Positions 34,189 through 42,503 of a DNA stretch of 64,000 nucleotides are shown here, piece by piece. Location of the stretch: assembly GCF_900637205.1 (NCBI RefSeq), contig NZ_LR134355.1, positions 4,154,001 through 4,218,000 of the forward strand, in the 5' to 3' direction. This stretch comes from Mycolicibacterium chitae (GTDB lineage Bacteria; Actinomycetota; Actinomycetes; Mycobacteriales; Mycobacteriaceae). The notes under the pieces are model-generated. The model was not told where the DNA came from. It did no database searches and was given only the letters and a program-made list of their open reading frames with translations. The translations under genes and the position numbers were made by a program. Positions within the stretch are counted from its first letter, which is position 1. Each line of letters opens with the position of its first letter.

Positions 34189-34204
34189 CTTGACGCATGT
34201 CAAG
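34189..34204. promoter_or_regulatory. Palindromic candidate operator before nitronate monooxygenase gene
   Basis: CTTGAC-GCAT-GTCAAG is a perfect inverted repeat with 6-bp arms and a 4-nt spacer, centred about 21 nt upstream of the ATG at 34175. The regulator is not identifiable here. Confidence 0.5.
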
Positions 34205-34220
34205 AATTCAATCGCCCCGG

Positions 34221-35015
34221 TCAGGGTAGGTCGAAGGGCAACTTCACCCCGGCGTGCGCCCGGCAGTGCTCGCAGGCCTGCCCGTCGTCCACCCCGTCCA
34301 GCGCCTCGTGCACCAGCTTCTTGAACGGTGCGAGGTTGCGCTGGAACTCGGCGAACACGTCGGCCGTCGTCACCCCGGAACCGGCCTCCACGCCGGCGTC
34401 GAGGTCGGTGACCAGCGCGATCGCGGCGTAACACATCTCCAACTCGCGGGCCAGCACCGCCTCCGGGTATCCGGTCATGTTGATCAGGGTGAAGCCCTGC
34501 GCCGCGTACCACTGGCTCTCGGCCCGGGTGGAGAACCGCGGCCCCTCGATGACCACCATGGTGCCGCCGTCGGTGACGCCGGGCAGGCCGGCCGCCGCCG
34601 CCCGCAGGCCGGGGCAGTACGGATCGGCGAAGCTGACGTGGATGCCGCCGGAGTCGAAGTAGGTGGCGGGCCGGCCGCTGGTGCGGTCCACCAACTGATC
34701 GGGCACCACGACGGCGCCGGGGCCGTGGGCGGTGGTCAGGCTGCCCACCGCGCACGGTCCGAAGATCCGTCGCACGCCGAGCGCCCGCAGCGCCCACAGG
34801 TTGGCCCGGTACGGCACGGTGTGCGGGGAGAACTCGTGGTCGATCCCGTGCCGGGGCAGGAACGCCACCTCGTGCTCGCCGACGGTGCCGAACGTGACGG
34901 GCCCGCTGGGCGGCCCGTAAGGGGTGTCGACGCTGACGGTGCGCGCGTCCGCGCCGAAGAACGAATAGAAGCCGCTACCACCGATGACTCCGAGCATCCG
35001 ACCATTCTGCGGCAT
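34221..35015 (-). CDS. mtnP: S-methyl-5'-thioadenosine phosphorylase
   Basis: 264 residues from the start at 35015, the same length as Rv0535; an ATG six codons in (MLGVIGGSG) is the alternative. PNP-superfamily motifs: GVIGGSGFY, FLPRHGIDHEFSPH, PYRANLWALRALG, GPRFSTRAES, NMTGYPEAVLARE. It recycles methylthioadenosine. The last part carries Cys-x2-Cys (ACEHCRAHAG). It is divergent from menA across 14 bp. Confidence 0.94.
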   Translation of the reverse strand: MPQNGRMLGVIGGSGFYSFFGADARTVSVDTPYGPPSGPVTFGTVGEHEVAFLPRHGIDHEFSPHTVPYRANLWALRALGVRRIFGPCAVGSLTTAHGPGAVVVPDQLVDRTSGRPATYFDSGGIHVSFADPYCPGLRAAAAGLPGVTDGGTMVVIEGPRFSTRAESQWYAAQGFTLINMTGYPEAVLARELEMCYAAIALVTDLDAGVEAGSGVTTADVFAEFQRNLAPFKKLVHEALDGVDDGQACEHCRAHAGVKLPFDLP

Positions 35016-35029
35016 GCGACGATCTGTGC

Positions 35030-35899
35030 ATGGCCACCGTCGCGCAGTGGATCCAGGGCGCCCGTCCGCGAACCTGGCCCAACGCTATTGCTCCCGTGAT
35101 CGCCGGCACCGGTGCGGCCGCCTGGCTCGGCGCCGCCGTGTGGTGGAAGGCGCTGTTGGCGTTGGTGGTGGCGGTGGCGCTGATCATCGGCGTCAACTAC
35201 GCCAACGACTACTCCGACGGCATCCGCGGCACCGACGACGAACGCGTCGGGCCGCTGCGGCTGGTGGGCTCGAAGCTGGCCCGCCCGCGCGCGGTGTTTT
35301 CCGCCGCGGTGGCCAGCCTCGTCGTCGCCGCGCTGGCCGGCCTGGCGCTGGTGGCGGTCAGCGATCCCTGGCTGGCCGCCGTCGGCGCGGTCTGCATCGC
35401 CGGCGCCTGGTTCTACACCGGCGGTTCGAAACCCTACGGCTACAGCGGTTTCGGCGAGATCGCGGTGTTCGTGTTCTTCGGGCTGGTCGCCGTCCTGGGC
35501 ACGCAGTACACCCAGGCGCTGCGGGTGGACTGGGTCGGATTGGTGGCCGCGGTGGTCATGGGCCTGCTGTCCTCGGCGGTGTTGGTGGCCAACAACCTGC
35601 GCGACATCCCGACCGACACCGCCTCCGGCAAGATCACCCTGGCCGTGCGCCTCGGCGATGCGCGGACGCGCCGGTTCTTCGTGGCGCTGCTGGCGCTGGC
35701 CGGTGTGCTGACGGTGGTGTTGGCGTTGGCGACGCCGTGGGCGCTGCTGGGTCTGGTGGCGGCTCCCCTGGCGGTGCGCGCGGCCCGGCCGGTGACCTCG
35801 GGCGGTGCCGGTCCGGCGCTGATCCCGGTGCTGCGCGACACCGGGCTGACCATGCTGGTGTGGTCGATCACGATCGCGCCCGCGCTGGCGCTGGGCTGA
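35030..35899 (+). CDS. menA: 1,4-Dihydroxy-2-naphthoate polyprenyltransferase
   Basis: 289 residues from ATG 35030. UbiA superfamily with the prenyl-diphosphate Mg motif NYANDYSDGIRGTD and second Asp-rich motif NNLRDIPTDTASGK; about eight transmembrane helices. It joins DHNA with a polyprenyl diphosphate to make demethylmenaquinone, the substrate of MenG. Corresponds to Rv0534c. In M. tuberculosis fabH lies next to it; here a Clp N-domain gene does. Confidence 0.96.
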   Translation: MATVAQWIQGARPRTWPNAIAPVIAGTGAAAWLGAAVWWKALLALVVAVALIIGVNYANDYSDGIRGTDDERVGPLRLVGSKLARPRAVFSAAVASLVVAALAGLALVAVSDPWLAAVGAVCIAGAWFYTGGSKPYGYSGFGEIAVFVFFGLVAVLGTQYTQALRVDWVGLVAAVVMGLLSSAVLVANNLRDIPTDTASGKITLAVRLGDARTRRFFVALLALAGVLTVVLALATPWALLGLVAAPLAVRAARPVTSGGAGPALIPVLRDTGLTMLVWSITIAPALALG

Positions 35900-35900
35900 C

Positions 35901-36458
35901 TCAGGCGGCGCGGTCGAGCAGTGCGACCACCTCGTCGCGCAGTTGCGCGGCGTAGACGTGCTCGGCGATCACACCGACGACGCGGTCATCGCCGCCGCGC
36001 AACAGCCCGAGCAGCAGATGTTCGACGGCGACGGTTCGGTCCTTGTGCGCCAACGCTTCTCGCAACGCCAGCTCCAGCGCCTTGCGGGCGGCGCGGCCGA
36101 ACGGCAGGTGACCACGCCGGCGGCGGCGCCGGCCCGAGCGGTGCAGCGCCGCGTCGAAGGCGTCCGGCCCGAACGACGTGTTCACCGCGTCGCGCACCGC
36201 GTACAGGTCAATCCCGATGTGCCGCAGGGCCTCCGCGTCGTCGGCGAAGCCGGCCTCACCGTCGCCGGCCAGGCGGTCGCGAATGACGTCGGCGCTGAGC
36301 CCGTAGCCGTCCAGCAGCGCGGCGAGGTCGGGTCCGGCGCCCTGCAGCAGGCCCAGCAGCAGGTGCTCGGGACCGATGGTCCGCGCGCCGAGGTCACGCG
36401 CCTCCTCCTGGGCGAGCACCACCGCGGCGCGGGCGCCGCGGCTGAACCGCTCGAACAT
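35901..36458 (-). CDS. ClpC N-domain-only protein (ClpC2/ClpC3-like)
   Basis: ATG 36458 with CAGGAGGTG gives 185 residues. Two Clp_N repeats: about residues 1-75 (VLAQEEARDLGARTIGPEHLLLGLL) and 110-180 (ALELALREALAHKDRTVAVEHLLLGLL), joined by a basic stretch (RRRRRR). There is no AAA+ module. Such proteins copy the substrate- and drug-binding domain of the ClpC1 unfoldase; in mycobacteria, ClpC2-type proteins bind cyclomarin-like compounds and shield ClpC1. That role here is inference. It is the second gene after the HTH gene (4-nt gap). Confidence 0.85.
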   Translation of the reverse strand: MFERFSRGARAAVVLAQEEARDLGARTIGPEHLLLGLLQGAGPDLAALLDGYGLSADVIRDRLAGDGEAGFADDAEALRHIGIDLYAVRDAVNTSFGPDAFDAALHRSGRRRRRRGHLPFGRAARKALELALREALAHKDRTVAVEHLLLGLLRGGDDRVVGVIAEHVYAAQLRDEVVALLDRAA

Positions 36459-36462
36459 CGAC

Positions 36463-36690
36463 TCACCTCCTGCGGTTGTACTTCTGATGCACGGCCTGTC
36501 GGCTGACGCCGAGCGCGTCGGCGATGGCCTGCCAACTCCAGCCCTGCTCCCGGGCATTGGCGACGTGCAGCGCCTCGAGCCGCTCCTGAAGTCGCTGCAG
36601 CGCGCCGACGGCACGCAGGCCCACGGCCGGGTCGATATCGCCGAGGCTCCGGTCGAAGTCCGGTTCCACCGGTTCCGGCGCGGCAGTCAT
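36463..36690 (-). CDS. Small HTH regulator paired with the Clp N-domain gene
   Basis: ATG 36690 gives 75 residues. The C-terminal half is a helix-turn-helix (ANAREQGWSWQAIADALG followed by VSRQAVHQKYNR). The N-terminal half is a probable helix for dimerisation. Two palindromes directly upstream suggest autoregulation of this gene and the Clp_N gene. Confidence 0.82.
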   Translation of the reverse strand: MTAAPEPVEPDFDRSLGDIDPAVGLRAVGALQRLQERLEALHVANAREQGWSWQAIADALGVSRQAVHQKYNRRR

Positions 36691-36693
36691 GGT

Positions 36694-36738
36694 TGTCAAG
36701 ATAACTTGACACCCTCGCAAGCGTCAACACATCTTGAC
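36694..36738. promoter_or_regulatory. Pair of palindromic operators before the HTH/Clp_N operon
   Basis: TGTCAAGATAACTTGACA (36694-36711) is a perfect inverted repeat with 7-bp arms. A second, weaker one, GTCAACACATCTTGAC (36723-36738), follows with centres about 28 bp apart. Both share the GTCAA/TTGAC half-site. The first ends 4 nt from the HTH start, a repressing position. Confidence 0.65.
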
Positions 36739-36857
36739 ACGCCGCGCCTTCCGAACGATGACATCCCCTCGATGCGAGAGTGACAATCAGCATCTAATCT
36801 GTAAAGTCTGCACCTCGGTCACCCGACCGGACCCGAGCAGCTAGGTTGAGGACCGAG

Positions 36858-37991
36858 ATGAAGAATCCAGTGATGCAGGCACGTTCGGCGGTCGGTCTGG
36901 TCGGGCATCTGGGCCGCGGCGTGCAACGCGTGGCCACCGATGCGGTGTTGGGCAACAGGGTGGGGCCGCCCCGCGCCGTCGCGGCGCTGGACGCCGCGGC
37001 CCTGACCAAGGTGCTCGGGCGTCCCGTCACCTCGGTGACCGTCCTGGACGGCGACGCCGGCACATCGTCGCGCGCGCGGCTGGCACTGACCGGCGACGGC
37101 GTCCCCGAGACGGTGTTCGTCAAGATGCCCGCCGACAACGCCGCCACCCGGCTGATGGGTGAGCTCGGCCGACTGGGCAACACCGAGGTCCGCTTCTACC
37201 GCGAGCTGTCCCCCGGCCTGACCGGGGTGCCGAAGCTGCACGGCGCCGACTTCGACCCGCTGACCGGTCGCTACATCCTGGTTCTCGAGGATCTGGCGGT
37301 CGACGCGTGCGAGTTCCCCGACACCCTGCACCCCATCGGCCCCGACCGGGCCGCGCTGATCGTCGAGCTGCTGGCCAAGCTGCACGCCGCCTACTGGGAG
37401 CGGCTGCCCACCGGCCGCGGACCGCTGGACTGGCTCTATACCGCCTCCGGGGACAGCACCTCGCTGCTCACCGGCGCGTTGATGAACACCTCGGTGAAAC
37501 GGCTGGCCGACCGCACCTCGATCCCCCTGGAGACCGGCCGCTTCATCATCGACAACTACCGCGCCGCGGCGATGCTGATCGACCGCCCGCCGCACACCGT
37601 CATGCACGGCGACGCGCATCCGGGCAACGTGTACTTCCGCAACGGTGCGGCCGGGCTGCTGGACTGGCAGGCGGTCCGACGCGGCCATCCGTCCCGTGAA
37701 CTGGCCTACACCCTGGTCACCAGCATGACCCCGGAGGAGCGCCGGGCCGCCCAGCGCGACCTGCTAGACGAGTACCGCCAGGCCCTGGCCGCCGCGGGCG
37801 GGCCCGAGCTGGACCGCGACGACCTGTGGCTGCGCTACCGGCAGGCCGCGCTCTACGCCTACGTGGCCGCGTTGATCACCGCGGGCATGGGCGGCATGCA
37901 GGTGGAGACCATTGCGATGGAGGGGTTGCGGCGCGCCGTCGCCGCCCTCGAGGATCTGGAAACCGTTGCGGCGCTGAAGGCCTCGCTCTAG
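36858..37991 (+). CDS. Aminoglycoside-phosphotransferase-like kinase
   Basis: ATG 36858 gives 377 residues. APH/ecdysteroid-kinase fold: ATP-site region VFVKMPADN, catalytic loop MHGDAHPGNVYF and Mg-binding LDWQAVRRG. The N-terminal 40 residues are an extra amphipathic segment. The substrate is unknown; similar mycobacterial proteins are numerous and few act on aminoglycosides. It is transcribed away from the HTH/Clp_N operon. Confidence 0.85.
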   Translation: MKNPVMQARSAVGLVGHLGRGVQRVATDAVLGNRVGPPRAVAALDAAALTKVLGRPVTSVTVLDGDAGTSSRARLALTGDGVPETVFVKMPADNAATRLMGELGRLGNTEVRFYRELSPGLTGVPKLHGADFDPLTGRYILVLEDLAVDACEFPDTLHPIGPDRAALIVELLAKLHAAYWERLPTGRGPLDWLYTASGDSTSLLTGALMNTSVKRLADRTSIPLETGRFIIDNYRAAAMLIDRPPHTVMHGDAHPGNVYFRNGAAGLLDWQAVRRGHPSRELAYTLVTSMTPEERRAAQRDLLDEYRQALAAAGGPELDRDDLWLRYRQAALYAYVAALITAGMGGMQVETIAMEGLRRAVAALEDLETVAALKASL

Positions 37992-38005
37992 GCAGAGCCC
38001 GCCGG

Positions 38006-38314
38006 CTAGTTGCTCGGCGGATCCTCGCCGCGCAGCCGCGCCTGGAGTTGCTCGCGGTCGCGACGGCGCCGCTCGTCGACGGCGGCGATGCTGGCGGTCG
38101 CGCGCCGACGCAACGGCGCGAACAACCAGATGCCCAGCGGCAGCGCGATCACGATGGCGAACAGGAAAGCCACCACCAACGGGATGTCGCCGATCCCGAT
38201 CCAGTGGGCGCCGAAGAAGATGACCGCAGCCAGCGCACCGACCAGCAACAGGCGCGCGCCGATGTAGGCCAGGACGTCGAGCACCATTCCGCCGGTGGAG
38301 CGTTCATCAGCCAC
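38006..38314 (-). CDS. Small membrane protein, DUF4229-like (Rv0531 position)
   Basis: GTG 38314 gives 102 residues: two transmembrane helices (about 14-36 and 44-67) and a basic cytoplasmic tail (DERRRRDREQLQARLRGED). It lies where Rv0531 stands. Function unknown. Confidence 0.75.
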   Translation of the reverse strand: MADERSTGGMVLDVLAYIGARLLLVGALAAVIFFGAHWIGIGDIPLVVAFLFAIVIALPLGIWLFAPLRRRATASIAAVDERRRRDREQLQARLRGEDPPSN

Positions 38315-38362
38315 AGGCCAGAGCCTACCGACACCGCGTATATTCGAACAAAGGAGGTTTAA

Positions 38363-38524
38363 GTGCTCTACCTGCTCGTCATCCTGATCATCGGGGCCCT
38401 GGTCTACGCCGGCTGGCGCATCACACGCGCACAGGCCAACCGGCCGCAGACCCGTGTCATCGGGCCCGACGACGACCCGGAGTTCCTCTGGCGGCTCAGT
38501 CACGGCGACAACAACCCGCGCTGA
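38363..38524 (+). CDS. 53-residue small membrane protein (Rv0530A type)
   Basis: A GTG at 38363 is preceded by an excellent site (AAAGGAGG at 38351-38358). The product has one transmembrane helix (LYLLVILIIGALVYAGW) followed by a polar tail with DDDPEFLWRLSHG and stops at 38522-38524. Size and place match Rv0530A. It is divergent from the DUF4229-like gene and ends 20 nt from the convergent MinD-like gene. Confidence 0.8.
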   Translation: MLYLLVILIIGALVYAGWRITRAQANRPQTRVIGPDDDPEFLWRLSHGDNNPR

Positions 38525-38544
38525 CGCCGGGTTGAGCGCCGCGC

Positions 38545-39891
38545 TCAGCGCGGGCGGAACTCGCTGGGGAACCCGTCGGCGACCACCGCCGCCAGCTCGA
38601 TGAGCGCATCCCGGGTCGACGGTTGCAGCCTGTCCAGACTGATCTCGGCACCCTCCTCCAGGTGCGGATCGAACGGCACCAACCGCACCGCCCGGCACCG
38701 TCGCGAGAAGTGATCGACGACCTTCTGCATGTCGACCTTGCCGGACCGCGGCCGCACCGCGTTGACCACGCACACCGAATTGCGCACCAGGTCCTCATGG
38801 CCGTGGGCGTCCAGCCAGTCCAGCGTCGCCGAGGCGCTGCGCGCACCGTCCACCGAACCGGAACTCACCACGATCAACGTGTCCGCGCTGGACAGCACCG
38901 CCGACATCGCCGAATGCATCAGACCGGTCCCGCAGTCGGTGAGCACCAGGCTGTAGAACCGCTCGAGCACCTCCAGGGTGCGCGCGTAGTCCTGCGAGCT
39001 GAAGGCCTCCGAGACCGCGGGGTCGCTCTCCGAGGCCAGCACCTCAAGCCGGCTCGGCCCCTGCGAGGTGTAGCGGCGCACATCGCTGTAGCGCTCGATG
39101 TTGTCCGCGTCGTGCAGTAGGTCGCGCACCGTCGCGGGGGTTTCCAGCGCCACCTTCTGGCTCAGCGTGCCGCGGTCGGGGTTCGCGTCCACCGCCACTA
39201 CCCGGTCGCCGCGGATCGAGGCCAGCGTCGCGCCGAGCGTCGCGGTGATGGTGGTCTTGCCGACGCCGCCCTTCAGGCTGAGCACCGCGATCTTGTAGCA
39301 GCCCTGCAGCGGATGGTTGACGTGCGCGACGAGGTTGCGGCGGTGTGCATCCTTGGGGCTCTCCCCGACGTTGATGGTCTTGCCCGACAGCACGTAGAGC
39401 CAGCGGCGCCAGCCACTGGTCGGCGCCGGTTTGACGGGTTTGAGCAGCGCGTGGGTCGCCAGGTCGGGGTACGGGGTCTGCGGGACGTCGGGCCGGTACG
39501 GCGGCGGCAGCACGGCCCCGGGCGGGTAGGCGCCCGACGGTGCCGGCGGCCACGGCTGTCCCGGCGGCGGCCCTTGCTGATGTCCGGCCTGTTGCCCGGG
39601 CGGGGTCGAATACTGGCCGACGGCGGGAAAGCCCGTCGGCGGCGTCGGGTCGGTCCACTGCGCCGGCGGCGGCCCTTCGCTGAATCGCTGCTCGTCGCGG
39701 AAGGCCTCGGACGGGTATCGGGGCAGCTGGGTGGTCTCGGCCGGGTCGGCCGAATGCCGTGGGCGTTCGTCGGTGGACGGCAGGTCCGACAACCAGGCCG
39801 GCGGCGCGTCGTCGTCCCTGCCGTGCCGCGCGTCCGCGCCGCGCCCCGGTTGGTCAGACCCCAGTTCGTCAGACCTTGGTTGATCAGACAA
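38545..39891 (-). CDS. MinD/ParA-like ATPase with proline-rich N-terminus (Rv0530 type)
   Basis: 448 residues from a TTG at 39891; the start is not certain because the first 30 residues are low complexity with repeated SDQP/SDEL units. Residues 1-150 are Pro/Gly-rich and disordered. The ATPase domain begins about 195 with deviant Walker A SLKGGVGKTT (207-214), switch-type VVAVDANPDRGTLS and VLTDCGTGLMHSA. Such proteins act in membrane-associated positioning or ESX-type regulation (EspI-like). It lies at the end of the cytochrome c maturation operon, as Rv0530 does. Confidence 0.85.
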   Translation of the reverse strand: MSDQPRSDELGSDQPGRGADARHGRDDDAPPAWLSDLPSTDERPRHSADPAETTQLPRYPSEAFRDEQRFSEGPPPAQWTDPTPPTGFPAVGQYSTPPGQQAGHQQGPPPGQPWPPAPSGAYPPGAVLPPPYRPDVPQTPYPDLATHALLKPVKPAPTSGWRRWLYVLSGKTINVGESPKDAHRRNLVAHVNHPLQGCYKIAVLSLKGGVGKTTITATLGATLASIRGDRVVAVDANPDRGTLSQKVALETPATVRDLLHDADNIERYSDVRRYTSQGPSRLEVLASESDPAVSEAFSSQDYARTLEVLERFYSLVLTDCGTGLMHSAMSAVLSSADTLIVVSSGSVDGARSASATLDWLDAHGHEDLVRNSVCVVNAVRPRSGKVDMQKVVDHFSRRCRAVRLVPFDPHLEEGAEISLDRLQPSTRDALIELAAVVADGFPSEFRPR

Positions 39892-39960
39892 TGGCCCATT
39901 CCCCCTGAATCGACGTCAGTTGCGTTGTGCACCCTATCGCCCCGGGCGCCGCGATGCCGG

Positions 39961-40938
39961 TCAGCCGACCCCGGCGTAGGAGTGCAGCCCCACGGTCACC
40001 AGGTTGATGAAGAACAGGTTGAACACCATGGCGATGAACCCGACCACGTTGATCCAGGCGGCCTTGCGGTCGCGCCAGCCCGCCGTCGAGCGCGCGTGCA
40101 GATAGGCGGCGTAGACCACCCAGGCGATGAACGACACCGTCTCCTTGGGGTCCCAGCCCCAGTAGCGACCCCAGGCCTCCTCGGCCCAGATGGCCCCGAA
40201 GATCACCCCGAAGCCGAACACCGGGAACGCGAAAATCGTGGTGCGGTAGGCGATCCGGTCCAACGTCTGCGCGTCGGGCAGCCGCGAGATGACCCGCGCC
40301 ACCGGCCCCTCGGCGCCCGGCGCACCGAACCGGGACATCTTCAGCAGGAACAGGATGCTGGCCACGCCGGCCACCAGGAACACCCCGGAGCCCAGGCTCA
40401 CCACCGAGACGTGGATGGGCAGCCAGTAGGACTGCAGCGCGGGCATGACGGGGGCGGCGTGGCTGTAGAGCCACTTGCCCGACACCGTCAGCAGGATCAA
40501 CACCGGCACCAGGACGAACACCCACAGCGTGCGGTACTGCGGACGGCGCAGCACCACCGCGGCGGCCACCAACCCGCAGAAGCAGGTCAGGTTGATGAAC
40601 TCGTACATGTTGCCCCACGGCACCCGGCCGGTGGACATGCCGCGCAGCACGATGCAGGCCAGCAGCAGCGCGATGCCCAGGTAGACCAGCGCCAGCCCGG
40701 TCCGGCCCACGCGGTCGTCGGCCGTGCGTCGCGGAGCGTCGACGACGACGCCCGGGGTGGCGCTGTCCGCACTCACCGATCCGGCGTGCACCAACTCGCG
40801 TTCGGCCACCTTGCGGCTGCGGCTGTAGGCCAGCTCGACCGCCAGCGCCAGCAGCGCCACCATCAGCACCACGACCGAGGACGTGAACGCCCAGTCCGAG
40901 TAGCGGGCCAGATCGAGGTCCACGTGCTCGCTGTTCAT
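39961..40938 (-). CDS. ccsA: Cytochrome c biogenesis protein CcsA (ResC)
   Basis: ATG 40938 overlaps the resB stop (ATGA); 325 residues, about eight transmembrane helices. The heme-handling WWD motif WGRYWGWDPKET is present, with conserved His on periplasmic loops (YSHAAPVMPAL, LPIHVSVV). With ResB it forms the System II synthase that exports heme and attaches it to apocytochrome c. Corresponds to Rv0529. Confidence 0.95.
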   Translation of the reverse strand: MNSEHVDLDLARYSDWAFTSSVVVLMVALLALAVELAYSRSRKVAERELVHAGSVSADSATPGVVVDAPRRTADDRVGRTGLALVYLGIALLLACIVLRGMSTGRVPWGNMYEFINLTCFCGLVAAAVVLRRPQYRTLWVFVLVPVLILLTVSGKWLYSHAAPVMPALQSYWLPIHVSVVSLGSGVFLVAGVASILFLLKMSRFGAPGAEGPVARVISRLPDAQTLDRIAYRTTIFAFPVFGFGVIFGAIWAEEAWGRYWGWDPKETVSFIAWVVYAAYLHARSTAGWRDRKAAWINVVGFIAMVFNLFFINLVTVGLHSYAGVG

Positions 40939-42503
40939 GACACTTCCTTCAACAATCGTTCGGTGAGCCGTTCGAACTCGTCGCCCCAGCCCGAATTGTC
41001 GGTCCGCGCCAAGCCGCCCAGCTCGACGTTCACGGTACCGGTGGCCTGCCCCGGGACCAGCCGGACCCAGATGCGACGCCGTCGCACCACCAGCGACACC
41101 AGCAGCCCGGCCATCATCGTCATCGAGAACACCAGCACCCACACCTGACCCGGGTCGTGGGACACCTGCAGGTTCACGAACGGCGTCACGGCGTCGAAGC
41201 TCAGCACCGAGCCGTCGTCGAGACGGACCTCCTCGCCGACGCGCAGGTTCACCCGGTCCAGCTTCTCCAGCCGGCCCTGTTCGATGAGCCGCTCGTCGAG
41301 GCTGAACAGCGACTGCGGCCGGCCGGAGTCCAGGCCCGTGTCGCCGCGGTAGATGTCGATCGCGACGGCCGGGTTGTTCGGGGCCGGGTAGCTCGACGAC
41401 AGCAGCGTGCCGTGCAGTTGTTCGGTGGGTGCCAGCAGCCCCTGCACCGCGATCTGCTGCTTGCGGCGCTCGTCGACGTCGGGGTACATGCCGGCGGGCG
41501 GATCGATGCGCACCACCCCGGAGGACAGCAGCGTGAGCTGATCGTCGGGACGCCACTGGATCGTCTGCGAGCGCACCTCGCCGTTGGGGAACCTCACCGT
41601 GAACGTCGGCGCGTAGCCGTGGCCCTGCAGATAGACCCGGTCGCCGGCGACCCGCAGCGGGTGGTTGACCGCCAGCCGGTAGTCCTGCCAGTTGTCGGCG
41701 GCCAGGTCGGCGCCGGCCTGATAGCTGATGTTGGCGGCGAACCCGATGGCCTGCCCGCTGTCCAGGTACTCGGCGTCGAAGTCGTGCACCCGCAGGCAGA
41801 TGGGCTCCAGCGACGTGCCGTCGACGGTGTTGCCGGCCCGGAACGAGTCGAACGCCGCCGGTGAGGCCGAGCAGAATCCCGGGCCGCCGTCGGCGATGAC
41901 GATGACGTTGCCCTCGTAGCCGAACATCTTGCCGAACGCGATCGCGACCAGCAGGCCCAGCAGCGAGAAGTGGAACACCAGGTTGCCGAACTCGCGCAGA
42001 TAGCCCTTCTCCGCGGATAGTTCGACCGCCCCGGCGCTGCCCTCGGGCTCGCGGATCACCTTGCGCCAGCCCCGCAGCCGCTGCGACATCTGCTCGGCCA
42101 TCTGCCGCGGGTCCCCGGCGGCGTCGGCCTGCGCGTGCTTGGGCAGCCGGCCCAGGTTGCGCGGCGCGGCCACCGGGACGGCGCGCAGCGTCCGGACGTG
42201 CTCGATCATCCGCGGGGTCAGGCACCCCACCAGCGACACGAACAGCAGCACGTAGATCGCGGTGAACCAGAAGCTGGAGAACACGTCGAAGAACTGAAAG
42301 CGATCCAGCCAGGGGCCGAGGGTCGAGTGCGTCGCGATGTACTCGTCGACCTTGCCGGCGTTCAGGCTGCGCTGGGGCAGCAGCGCGCCGGGGATGGCCG
42401 CCAGCGCCACCAGGAACAGCAGCACCAGCGCGGTGCCCATCGACGTCAGCCCGCGCCAGGTGTTGCGGACCAGCGCGAACGCGCGGGAGATCGGCCCGGT
42501 CAA
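40935..42503 (-). CDS. resB: Cytochrome c biogenesis protein ResB (CcsB)
   Basis: A TTG at 42503 overlapping the ccdA stop (TTGA) is the start that suits both size (522 residues) and operon pattern. Three N-terminal transmembrane helices, a large extracytoplasmic domain (about 195-455) and a last helix near 470. Motifs: LPQRSLNAGKVDEYI and FGNLVFHFSLLGLLVAIAFGK. Partner of CcsA in heme ligation. Corresponds to Rv0528. Confidence 0.93.
   Translation of the reverse strand: MTGPISRAFALVRNTWRGLTSMGTALVLLFLVALAAIPGALLPQRSLNAGKVDEYIATHSTLGPWLDRFQFFDVFSSFWFTAIYVLLFVSLVGCLTPRMIEHVRTLRAVPVAAPRNLGRLPKHAQADAAGDPRQMAEQMSQRLRGWRKVIREPEGSAGAVELSAEKGYLREFGNLVFHFSLLGLLVAIAFGKMFGYEGNVIVIADGGPGFCSASPAAFDSFRAGNTVDGTSLEPICLRVHDFDAEYLDSGQAIGFAANISYQAGADLAADNWQDYRLAVNHPLRVAGDRVYLQGHGYAPTFTVRFPNGEVRSQTIQWRPDDQLTLLSSGVVRIDPPAGMYPDVDERRKQQIAVQGLLAPTEQLHGTLLSSSYPAPNNPAVAIDIYRGDTGLDSGRPQSLFSLDERLIEQGRLEKLDRVNLRVGEEVRLDDGSVLSFDAVTPFVNLQVSHDPGQVWVLVFSMTMMAGLLVSLVVRRRRIWVRLVPGQATGTVNVELGGLARTDNSGWGDEFERLTERLLKEVS

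Noticed and set aside
35901..38006. fabH expected next to menA from the M. tuberculosis order
   Set aside because: No KAS III-type protein is encoded here; the gene is absent from this place and may be elsewhere.
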